A stretch of 7,023 nt of DNA. It comes from DUMC01 sp035362115 (GTDB lineage Bacteria; Bacillota; Clostridia; Acetivibrionales; DUMC01). The stretch lies in the NCBI GenBank assembly GCA_035362115.1, contig DAOSDD010000226.1, positions 1-7,023 of the forward strand, given 5' to 3'. This document shows positions 1 through 5,415 of the stretch, one piece after another (position 1 is the first letter of the stretch; each line of letters starts with the position of its first letter). Position numbers and translations under genes: made by a program. The notes below the pieces were generated by a model. That model did not search any database and had not been told where the DNA came from. It saw only the letters and a list, made by a program, of their open reading frames with translations.

Positions 1-50
1 GCCGATGATACTTGGATGGTAACGTCCTGGGAAAGTAGGTCCCTGCCGGA
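1..50 (+). rRNA. rrf: 5S ribosomal RNA, 3' portion (5' end outside window)
   Basis: The first 50 bases match the conserved 3' half of bacterial 5S rRNA. They start with the GCCGATG segment, continue through a variable stem, then show GAAAGTAGG (compare GAGAGTAGG in Bacillus), and end in a CTGCCGGA strand that would pair with the missing 5' end. The gene is cut by the window start, so an rRNA operon lies upstream. The exact 3' end was placed by analogy with Bacillus and could be off by a few bases. Confidence 0.87.
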
Positions 51-57
51 TTTATTT

Positions 58-87
58 GGATAGAACAGGTGAAAACCTGTTTTATCC
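58..87 (+). other. GNRA-capped hairpin between 5S rRNA and tRNA-Asn
   Basis: The arm GGATAGAACAGGT (58-70) pairs with ACCTGTTTTATCC (75-87) through 13 continuous pairs, one of them a G-U wobble (63 with 82), closed by a GAAA tetraloop. The hairpin starts 7 nt after the 5S end and finishes 7 nt before the tRNA. Only a short, interrupted T-run (TTTATAT) follows, so it is at best a leaky terminator. A processing stem separating 5S from tRNA in the precursor is at least as likely. The structure is read directly from sequence; the role is inference. Confidence 0.65.
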
Positions 88-94
88 TTTATAT

Positions 95-170
95 TCCTCA
101 ATAGCTCAGTCGGTAGAGCATGCGGCTGTTAACCGCAGGGTCGTAGGTTCGAGTCCTACTTGAGGAGCCA
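95..170 (+). tRNA. tRNA-Asn (anticodon GUU)
   Basis: This is a 76-nt cloverleaf. The acceptor stem is TCCTCAA (95-101) with TTGAGGA (160-166), followed by discriminator G167 and an encoded CCA (168-170). The anticodon stem is TGCGG (121-125) with CCGCA (133-137), and the loop CTGTTAA carries anticodon GTT at 128-130, which reads AAC and AAU as asparagine. The D-arm contains AGCTCAGTCGGTAGAGC and the T-arm contains GGTTCGAGTCC. It follows 5S rRNA closely and is probably co-transcribed as the last gene of the rRNA operon. A terminator begins directly after the CCA. Confidence 0.98.
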
Positions 171-206
171 AACAAAAAGGACAGATATTTATCTGTCCTT
201 TTTGTT
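171..206. terminator. Bidirectional intrinsic terminator
   Basis: AACAAAAAGGACAGATA (171-187) is the exact reverse complement of 190-206, with only two bases between the arms (in practice a 4-6 nt loop). On the plus strand the GGACAGA/TCTGTCC core is followed by CTTTTTGTTATT, a normal T-tract ending the rRNA/tRNA transcript. On the minus strand the same structure gives CCTTTTTGTTT directly after the TAA of the DUF4015 gene (208-210). It therefore ends both convergent transcripts. The stem starts at the base after the tRNA CCA. Confidence 0.93.
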
Positions 207-207
207 A

Positions 208-1512
208 TTAATTAACCTTGCCATCAAAAGCATCTGCAGGGTATTTGTTACTTGGATCCCAAATAATCCACTCCGTAAAACCAGCATCATATACAGCCTT
301 TATTTGCTCTCTTATCTGTTTTGCACCATATGATTGATAATTTCCACTGCGAAGCCATGGAGCTGTAAAACCTTGCAAATATGGTCTAATATTTGACTTA
401 TAATTTTCAACTGATGAAATTCTGTTCTTTGCTTTTAGCAAAGTATTATAAACAACAGCATAAGGTTCCAAATCCGGTTTTGCGAACTTAACATTATTGA
501 CTATCTGCCCAAAAGCATAATGAGATGGGTATGCCATAGGAGAAATAGAATCAATGTCCTTACCAACGAGTTCCAGATATTGACCAATATCTTCCGTATC
601 CTCCGGACTTTCACAGATAATACCAAACACATCAGCAGAAATTATAGCTCCTGGGAGCTCCTTTTTTGCGAAAGATAAAAATTCGTTTATGATTTCATAC
701 TTTTTTATATCTCCTGAGTTAAAAACCATTGCTTTTTTATTACCATCATTGGGAAAACGGATATAATCGAACTGTATTTCATCAAAGCCTTTATCCAGAG
801 CTTCTTTAGCTATATCTATTAAATAAGTCCATGAATCTCTATTATATGGGTCCAGCCATGTTTTACTGTTGTTATCCTTCCATAGACCACCTGATGCATG
901 CTTAACTGCAAGATCAGCTCTTTTAGAAGAAAGGACAGGATCTTTAAAGCATACCAGTCTTCCTATAACATAAATGTCATTTTCATGTAAAGTATTAATA
1001 ACCTTATCAACATTATATTTTCTTGTCCAGCCGTTTATCTCCTTTACAGCAGGGATATTTGTTTCATAACCTACGAGTCCGTCATCATCTTTTATATCAA
1101 CCACAAGAGAATTTATTTCACTTTGTTGAGATAGTGCAATAAATTTATTTAACCTTGCTGATTCACCTGCAGTCCAACCGGTTAAATATAAGGCTTTAAC
1201 TGCATTTGGTTTCTTGATTTTAGGTGCATATGGCGTATTAATATTATCCATTTCATTTTCATCTGTAGAAGGTATTTCCTCTTTAGAACCGGAATCGCTT
1301 TTATTACCGGTACTGTCATGCGCTATTTCAGAGCTTTTGTCAGATTTATTATTATTACTTCCACTTATGTTGTTTTCACCCGCATTATCCAAATTATTCT
1401 TAGGTAATGCATGATTCTTATTTTTAAAATAATTGAATGCACCCACAGAAGAAGCTATGATTAATACTAATACTATACCTGCAATTAAACCTTTAAAAAT
1501 ATTCTGTCTCAT
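208..1512 (-). CDS. Membrane-anchored DUF4015 family putative glycoside hydrolase
   Basis: The product is 434 aa. Residues 7-26 form one hydrophobic segment, a signal-anchor or uncleaved signal peptide, since no lipobox is visible. Residues about 33-95 are a linker rich in Asn, Ser, Asp and Lys. Residues about 103-430 form the DUF4015 (PF13200-type) domain, a predicted TIM barrel related to glycoside hydrolases. Visible signatures are VVDIKDDDG (137-145), GRLVCFKDP (184-192), DPYN (221-224), FDEIQFDYIRFP (243-254), SADVFG (292-297), SPMAYPSHY (324-332) and EWIIWDPSNKY (414-424). The acidic residues ending the predicted strands, such as D249 and D294, are plausible catalytic or substrate residues, but this is inference; the family's substrate is not well established. 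The domain should lie outside the membrane in or near the cell wall. The ATG is supported by GGAGG on the minus strand (1525-1529), 12 nt upstream. The gene is monocistronic, runs divergently from nrdJ and converges on the rRNA operon. Family is secure; enzymatic activity is not. Confidence 0.88.
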   Translation of the reverse strand: MRQNIFKGLIAGIVLVLIIASSVGAFNYFKNKNHALPKNNLDNAGENNISGSNNNKSDKSSEIAHDSTGNKSDSGSKEEIPSTDENEMDNINTPYAPKIKKPNAVKALYLTGWTAGESARLNKFIALSQQSEINSLVVDIKDDDGLVGYETNIPAVKEINGWTRKYNVDKVINTLHENDIYVIGRLVCFKDPVLSSKRADLAVKHASGGLWKDNNSKTWLDPYNRDSWTYLIDIAKEALDKGFDEIQFDYIRFPNDGNKKAMVFNSGDIKKYEIINEFLSFAKKELPGAIISADVFGIICESPEDTEDIGQYLELVGKDIDSISPMAYPSHYAFGQIVNNVKFAKPDLEPYAVVYNTLLKAKNRISSVENYKSNIRPYLQGFTAPWLRSGNYQSYGAKQIREQIKAVYDAGFTEWIIWDPSNKYPADAFDGKVN

Positions 1513-1650
1513 TATACATTACTACCTCCAATTTAATCTTTAGTATTATTCCCCTAATAGAAGGATAATTATAAAATAGACATAAAGCTGGACTTTGGTG
1601 TAGTCTGTTTATGTTTATTTTCTTCAAAAGTTATTAAAAACACATTTTTA

Positions 1651-1679
1651 ATTATACTTTATATAATTAGACTTGCCAA
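1651..1679 (-). promoter_or_regulatory. Sigma-A promoter for the DUF4015 gene
   Basis: Read on the minus strand, TTGGCA (1674-1679, 5 of 6 to the -35 consensus) is followed after exactly 17 bases by a perfect TATAAT (1651-1656). Transcription would start near 1644, giving a leader of about 130 nt before the ATG at 1512. It lies back to back with the nrdJ promoter, with 37 bp between the two -35 boxes. Chance matches occur in DNA this AT-rich, but the combination of boxes and spacing is strong. Confidence 0.7.
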
Positions 1680-1716
1680 TACGTTAAAAATACAATAAAA
1701 ATGATAGATATGAATA

Positions 1717-1744
1717 TTGACACTCTGCATTAAAATGATACAAT
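1717..1744 (+). promoter_or_regulatory. Sigma-A promoter of nrdJ
   Basis: TTGACA (1717-1722) is a perfect -35. After 16 bases comes TACAAT (1739-1744), 5 of 6 to the -10 consensus, preceded by an extended -10 TG (1736-1737, TGATACAAT). The predicted start is near 1751, leaving a leader of about 170 nt before the nrdJ ATG. The -10 is embedded in an NrdR box, so repressor binding should block RNA polymerase directly. Confidence 0.83.
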
Positions 1745-1753
1745 ATATTGTGT
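1738..1753. promoter_or_regulatory. NrdR box (operator) overlapping the nrdJ -10
   Basis: ATACAATATATTGTGT matches the known NrdR-box consensus acaCwAtATaTwGtgt at 15 of 16 positions, by my alignment, with position 2 the only mismatch. NrdR is the zinc-finger/ATP-cone repressor that senses ATP/dATP and controls ribonucleotide reductase genes across bacteria. The site lies upstream of an RNR gene and covers the -10 and predicted start, which is where a repressor operator would be expected. The nrdR gene itself is not in this window. Confidence 0.86.
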
Positions 1754-1767
1754 TGATAAATAACTAT

Positions 1768-1783
1768 ACACAAAGTGTAGAAA
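1768..1783. promoter_or_regulatory. Possible second, degenerate NrdR box
   Basis: NrdR boxes usually come in pairs about three helical turns apart. Thirty bases downstream of the first box, ACACAAAGTGTAGAAA keeps the left half-site (acaCAA) and matches 10 of 16 positions overall, but lacks a good right half. The site also reads as a short palindrome, TACAC-AAA-GTGTA (1767-1779), so another factor could bind it. The call is tentative and rests mainly on spacing and context. Confidence 0.35.
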
Positions 1784-1791
1784 TTATATTT

Positions 1792-1848
1792 AATGTAGCA
1801 ATCTATAATTAATGTAAAAATCTATAAAAAATGTAGTATATCCTATAC
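1792..1848 (+). repeat. Three tandem 19-bp repeats in the nrdJ leader
   Basis: Three consecutive units start at 1792, 1811 and 1830. The first two are AATGTAGCAATCTATAATT and AATGTAAAAATCTATAAAA. The third keeps AATGTAG and a C(C)TATA end with an extra C. AATGTA recurs at exactly 19-bp intervals. A weaker 18-bp copy beginning GTGTAG (1775) precedes them. An inverted copy, TACATT (1846-1851), closes the array and can pair with the third unit as AATGTAgTATA-TCC-TATACATT. The array lies in the predicted untranslated leader, between the operator region and the nrdJ ribosome binding site. Function is unknown. Confidence 0.7.
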
Positions 1849-1920
1849 ATTACAACAAAATTTGTTAATTTATTAGTTATTAATCTATTCATAGATATGT
1901 AAATAAGGGGGTAGCAAAAT

Positions 1921-4227
1921 ATGAACCTGACTGAAAATGCTATAAAGGTACTTGAGAAAAGATATCTTGCCAAAGATGAAAATGGAAAACTTGTGGAAAA
2001 TCCGGAAGAAATGTTTAGAAGAGTTGCAAAAGCTATAACTGAGGCAGATGCAGCTTATGTAGATTCAGCAAAATTAAAGCAAATAGAAGATGAGTTTTTC
2101 AACTTGATGACCAGCTTGGAGTTTTTACCCAATTCACCTACACTTATGAATGCAGGCAGGCCATTAGGTCAGCTCAGTGCATGTTTTGTACTTCCAGTTG
2201 AAGATACAATGGAAGATATATTTGAATCAATAAAAAATGCAGCTTTAATACATAAAAGCGGCGGTGGTACGGGCTTTAGTTTTTCAAGACTCAGACCCAA
2301 GGGAGCATCAGTTAAATCTACAGGAGGAGTTGCAAGCGGTCCTGTTAGTTTTATGAAGGTCTTTAATGCAGCTACGGAAGCTGTAAAACAGGGAGGCACA
2401 CGGAGAGGAGCCAATATGGGCATTCTGCGTGTGGATCATCCGGATATTCGTGAATTCATTACATGCAAACAGGATAATAAAGATATTACCAATTTTAATA
2501 TAAGCGTTGGCATCACTGAAGATTTTATGCGTGCTGTTGAGAATAATCAACAATACGACATAATTGATCCAAAAACAGGTAAACCCTGTGGTAAAGAAAA
2601 TGCCAGAGAAATCTACAGTATAATTATAGACAATGCCTGGAATAATGGAGAACCTGGGATCATATTTTTAGACAGGATAAATAAGTATAATGCCACACCT
2701 GAACTGGGCGAAATTGAGTCTACAAATCCATGCGGGGAGCAACCGCTGCTTCCTTATGAAGCATGCAACCTTGGCTCAATTAATTTAAGCATTATGGTTA
2801 GAAAAGCTGAACAAGGGTATGATGTTGATTTTAATAGATTAGAAAGAGTAGTTAAATCAGCAGTGCATTTTCTGGATAATGTAATTGATGTTAATAAGTA
2901 TCCTCTTAAAGAAATTGATGAAATGACCAGAGGTACAAGAAAAATCGGGCTTGGAGTCATGGGTTGGGCTGACTTGCTCTGCAAACTCAATATACCTTAC
3001 AACTCAAAGGCAGCAATGGAGCTTGCTGAAAGAGTAATGAGATTTATACAGGAAGAGTCAAAAAAGGCTTCTCAGGTTATTGCTGAAGTAAAGGGGGTAT
3101 TCCCATATTATGACAAAAGTATATTTAAGGAAAAAGGAATAAAAATGAGGAATGCTACTACTACAACTATTGCTCCTACAGGTACATTGAGCATAATAGC
3201 CGGAGTATCCAGTGGCATTGAGCCTTTGTTTGCTATATCATATATTAGGAATGTAATGGATAATGATGAACTTCTGGAAGTTAACCCCATATTTAAAGAT
3301 TTAGCAGTAAAAAAGGGTTTTTATTCAAATAACTTAATGAAGAATGTAGCTAAAAAGGGTTCAATTAAAGGCTTTACTGAGATACCTGCAGAAGTTCAAA
3401 GCGTTTTTGTTACATCACATGATATTGACCCGGAGTGGCATGTAGAAATGCAGGCCGCATTTCAAAAATATACGGATAATGCTGTTTCAAAGACTGTTAA
3501 CCTTCGCAATGAGGCAACAAGGGATGATGTAAAAACAGTGTTTGAATATGCCTGGAAAACCGGGTGTAAAGGCGTAACAATTTACAGGGACGGAAGCAGG
3601 GATTTGCAAGTATTAAATATCGGAAGTGTAAAAGGTAAAGAAAAGGATAACTCTGCAGCTGATCAGCCTAACCTCGCAGCAACTCAAACTAATCCAGCAG
3701 CAGGCCGGCCTGTTCCTACAACAACTCAGGTTGCCCCAAGAGTAAGACCTGATATTACAACAGGATTTACTGAAAAGGTTAGAATCGGCTGTGGTAATCT
3801 ATATATAACAGTAAACTATGACGAACAGGGTATATGTGAAGTATTTACAAACCTTGGCCGCGGTGGTGGATGTCCTTCGCAATCGGAAGCTACCAGCCGT
3901 CTTATATCTATAGCTTTAAGGTCGGGGATGGATGTAAAATCTCTTGTAGAACAACTTAAGGGAATAAGATGCGCTACAACTATAAGACAAAAAGGCTTAA
4001 AAGTAATGTCATGTCCTGATGCAATAGGAAAGGTAATAGAAAAAGTAATGAAGCTGCAAAGCAATGGAAATGGTAAAGAAGAAGAATTAAGCGTACTGGC
4101 TGAGATAGAAGACCATGATATTGAAAATGAATTAATGATTCATAATTGCCCTGAGTGTGGAAGGAAAGTTGAGCATGAGGGCGGATGTGTTGTTTGCAGG
4201 CATTGCGGTTATTCAAAGTGTGGATAA
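1921..4227 (+). CDS. nrdJ: Adenosylcobalamin-dependent (class II) ribonucleotide reductase
   Basis: This cytoplasmic enzyme reduces ribonucleotides to deoxyribonucleotides using a cobalamin-generated thiyl radical, and it needs neither oxygen nor a separate radical subunit. The product is 768 aa. An RNR N-terminal domain starts almost at residue 1 with no ATP-cone. The large-subunit barrel follows (about 70-560), with NSPTLMNAG (71-79), SGGGTGFSFSRLRP (113-126), ESTNPCGEQ (266-274), ACNLGS (281-286) and TTTTIAPTGTLS (413-424). By spacing to Thermotoga maritima NrdJ, C271 is the thiyl-radical cysteine with N269 and E273, and C88 and C282 form the active-site redox pair. A Pro/Ala/Thr-rich linker (about 568-612) leads to a TSCPD-type domain (about 617-712, with SCPD at 697-700). 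The Cys-rich tail has C743, C746, C756, C759, C762 and C767, a zinc-site-like cluster ending in the redox shuttle pair. All key residues are intact. The ATG has GGGGG (1907-1911) 9 nt upstream. Expression is predicted to be repressed by NrdR. It appears monocistronic, although I see no clear terminator after it. Confidence 0.97.
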   Translation: MNLTENAIKVLEKRYLAKDENGKLVENPEEMFRRVAKAITEADAAYVDSAKLKQIEDEFFNLMTSLEFLPNSPTLMNAGRPLGQLSACFVLPVEDTMEDIFESIKNAALIHKSGGGTGFSFSRLRPKGASVKSTGGVASGPVSFMKVFNAATEAVKQGGTRRGANMGILRVDHPDIREFITCKQDNKDITNFNISVGITEDFMRAVENNQQYDIIDPKTGKPCGKENAREIYSIIIDNAWNNGEPGIIFLDRINKYNATPELGEIESTNPCGEQPLLPYEACNLGSINLSIMVRKAEQGYDVDFNRLERVVKSAVHFLDNVIDVNKYPLKEIDEMTRGTRKIGLGVMGWADLLCKLNIPYNSKAAMELAERVMRFIQEESKKASQVIAEVKGVFPYYDKSIFKEKGIKMRNATTTTIAPTGTLSIIAGVSSGIEPLFAISYIRNVMDNDELLEVNPIFKDLAVKKGFYSNNLMKNVAKKGSIKGFTEIPAEVQSVFVTSHDIDPEWHVEMQAAFQKYTDNAVSKTVNLRNEATRDDVKTVFEYAWKTGCKGVTIYRDGSRDLQVLNIGSVKGKEKDNSAADQPNLAATQTNPAAGRPVPTTTQVAPRVRPDITTGFTEKVRIGCGNLYITVNYDEQGICEVFTNLGRGGGCPSQSEATSRLISIALRSGMDVKSLVEQLKGIRCATTIRQKGLKVMSCPDAIGKVIEKVMKLQSNGNGKEEELSVLAEIEDHDIENELMIHNCPECGRKVEHEGGCVVCRHCGYSKCG

Positions 4228-4271
4228 TCGCTCAGTAGTGTAGGTGTTGTAGAGCCTTTTAATCCGAGCGA
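4228..4271 (+). other. Inverted repeat directly after the nrdJ stop
   Basis: TCGCTC (4228-4233) begins at the base after the nrdJ TAA and is exactly reverse-complementary to GAGCGA (4266-4271), enclosing 32 bases that include CCTTTT. It is not a classic terminator because no T-run follows the right arm. It might be a 3'-end stabilising stem or chance. It is reported because nothing else resembling a terminator follows nrdJ. Confidence 0.3.
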
Positions 4272-4332
4272 ATGATATGCAAAATAAGTGTTTGAACAAA
4301 ATTGATAAATGCACCCATGGGTTGGTATTTGG

Positions 4333-4361
4333 TTGACATCATTTAAGGTAATAGGTATACT
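4333..4361 (+). promoter_or_regulatory. Sigma-A promoter upstream of the yhaM-like gene
   Basis: TTGACA (4333-4338, perfect) and TATACT (4356-4361, 5 of 6) are separated by exactly 17 bases. A second TATACT lies at 4366-4371. Transcription would start near 4368, about 30 nt before the ATG. This implies that the exonuclease gene, and probably the permease gene after it, is transcribed independently of nrdJ. Confidence 0.82.
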
Positions 4362-4397
4362 TGATTATACTGGAAAAAATTCAGATGAGGTGGATAT

Positions 4398-5357
4398 ATG
4401 ACTGAAAAGTACATAAATGAATTTGCTGCTGGGGAAATTGTTCAGAATTTCTTCTTAATAAAAACTGCCGAATGTAGGGTTTCAAATAACAGCAAAAAGT
4501 ATCTTGATATTACCCTGGTTGATAAAACAGGGGAGATAAACGCAAAGCTTTGGGACTGTAATGATAGTGATGAAGGCATGTATATCAGGAATACACTGGT
4601 TAAAATAAGAGGAAACATTGTTGAATGGCAGGGTAATATGCAGTTGAAGATTGACAAAATAAGACTTGTAAAAAAAGATGATGGTTTAAATATAGAGGAT
4701 TATGTCCCGGTAGCGCCATTGCAGGCAGAGTATCTTTATAATGAGCTAATCGGATTTGTTGATAGAATTCAAAATGAAGATATAAAGAAAATTGTCAGTT
4801 ACATAATTGAAATGAAAAAAGACAAACTTATGATTTATCCGGCAGCAATGAAAAATCATCATGCAATACGTTCAGGCCTGCTTTATCATATAGTAAGCAT
4901 GCTTCAGGTTGGAGACAGGATAACTGATATATATACTTCTGTAAACAGAGATCTGCTTTTTGCGGGAATTATGCTGCATGATATTGCAAAGCTTGATGAA
5001 ATGGATGCAAATGAACTGGGACTTGTTTCTGATTATACTCTTGAAGGCCAGCTTCTAGGTCATATTACCCAGGGTATTGTATTGATCGACAATGTGACCA
5101 ATTTGCTTGGAACAGATAGTGAAACTGCATTGCTGCTTAAGCACATGATACTGACACATCATTATGAACCTGAGTATGGAAGTCCCAAAAAGCCACTGAT
5201 ACCGGAAGCAGAACTGCTCCATTATATTGACATGATAGATGCAAGAATGTTTGATATGGAAAAAGCCCTATGCAATGTAGCACCATCACAATTTTCCGAA
5301 AAAATCTGGACCCTTGATAACAGAAAACTTTATAAATCCAAACTGAAAAGCGTTTAA
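4398..5357 (+). CDS. yhaM: YhaM-type 3'-5' exonuclease (OB-fold plus HD domain)
   Basis: The product is 319 aa, close to Bacillus subtilis YhaM (314 aa), a metal-dependent 3'-5' exoribonuclease that also acts on DNA. Residues about 12-95 form an OB-fold nucleic-acid-binding domain (LDITLVDKTGEINAKLWD, 36-53). Residues about 150-310 form an HD phosphohydrolase domain. Metal ligands visible by pattern are H164 (SGLLYHIVSML), the H194-D195 doublet in LHDIAKLD, H222, the H254-H255 pair in THHYEPEYGSPKKP, and D278 or D281 in YIDMIDARM. NHHAIRSGLLYH (153-164) is characteristic of the family. The protein is cytoplasmic and probably takes part in RNA turnover or 3'-end trimming. The ATG has GAGGTGG (4387-4393) just upstream, and its own promoter lies about 30-65 nt before it. 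The permease gene follows after 58 bp on the same strand. The 3' end is unusual: the last five codons, stop included, are tandemly repeated downstream. Confidence 0.92.
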   Translation: MTEKYINEFAAGEIVQNFFLIKTAECRVSNNSKKYLDITLVDKTGEINAKLWDCNDSDEGMYIRNTLVKIRGNIVEWQGNMQLKIDKIRLVKKDDGLNIEDYVPVAPLQAEYLYNELIGFVDRIQNEDIKKIVSYIIEMKKDKLMIYPAAMKNHHAIRSGLLYHIVSMLQVGDRITDIYTSVNRDLLFAGIMLHDIAKLDEMDANELGLVSDYTLEGQLLGHITQGIVLIDNVTNLLGTDSETALLLKHMILTHHYEPEYGSPKKPLIPEAELLHYIDMIDARMFDMEKALCNVAPSQFSEKIWTLDNRKLYKSKLKSV

Positions 5358-5402
5358 CTGAAAGGCGTTTAACTGAAAAGCATTTAAGGAAAAAGCATTT
5401 AG
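5341..5402 (+). repeat. Four-copy 15-bp tandem repeat across the yhaM stop codon
   Basis: Units start at 5341, 5356, 5371 and 5386. The first is AACTGAAAAGCGTTT; the second and third differ from it by one base each (AAAGG for AAAAG; GCATTT for GCGTTT), and the fourth by three (AAGGAAAAAGCATTT). The period of 15 is a multiple of three, so every copy repeats the end of yhaM in frame. The frame reads Leu-Lys-Ser-Val-stop, Leu-Lys-Gly-Val-stop, Leu-Lys-Ser-Ile-stop, Gly-Lys-Ser-Ile-stop, with stops at 5355, 5370, 5385 and 5400. Replication slippage at the gene end is the simplest origin. Confidence 0.93.
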
Positions 5403-5406
5403 GGGG
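5401..5406 (+). promoter_or_regulatory. Ribosome binding site deciding the TTG start of the permease
   Basis: AGGGGG ends 9 nt before TTG at 5416. It overlaps the last of the serial stop codons (TAG at 5400-5402). No ATG or GTG in frame lies nearby upstream. The next in-frame ATG is codon 17, which has no comparable site and would cut into the first membrane segment. Confidence 0.78.
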
Positions 5407-5415
5407 ACAAAAAAT

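Noticed and set aside
1214..1414. 66-codon plus-strand open frame within the DUF4015 gene
   Set aside because: It lies antisense to the low-complexity linker of a well-supported gene, and its Leu/Ser-rich translation is what the complement of Asn/Ser/Asp codons would give. I see no convincing start signals.
1568..1573. Second minus-strand TATAAT closer to the DUF4015 start
   Set aside because: The hexamer is perfect, but no acceptable -35 lies 16-18 bases away and there is no extended TG, so the 1651-1679 promoter is preferred. A minor start here cannot be excluded.
1649..1669. AT-only inverted repeat TAATTATA/TATAATTA
   Set aside because: It coincides with the minus-strand -10 and spacer and is expected by chance in such AT-rich DNA; no evidence for an operator.
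1701..1733. Ten-codon plus-strand frame ATG...TAA upstream of nrdJ
   Set aside because: It lies upstream of the predicted nrdJ transcription start and has no ribosome binding site.
2169..2553. Overlapping minus-strand open frames inside nrdJ (also 2754-2990, 3108-3290 and 3816-4216)
   Set aside because: They are antisense to conserved RNR catalytic or tail sequence, overlap each other, and encode no recognisable protein.
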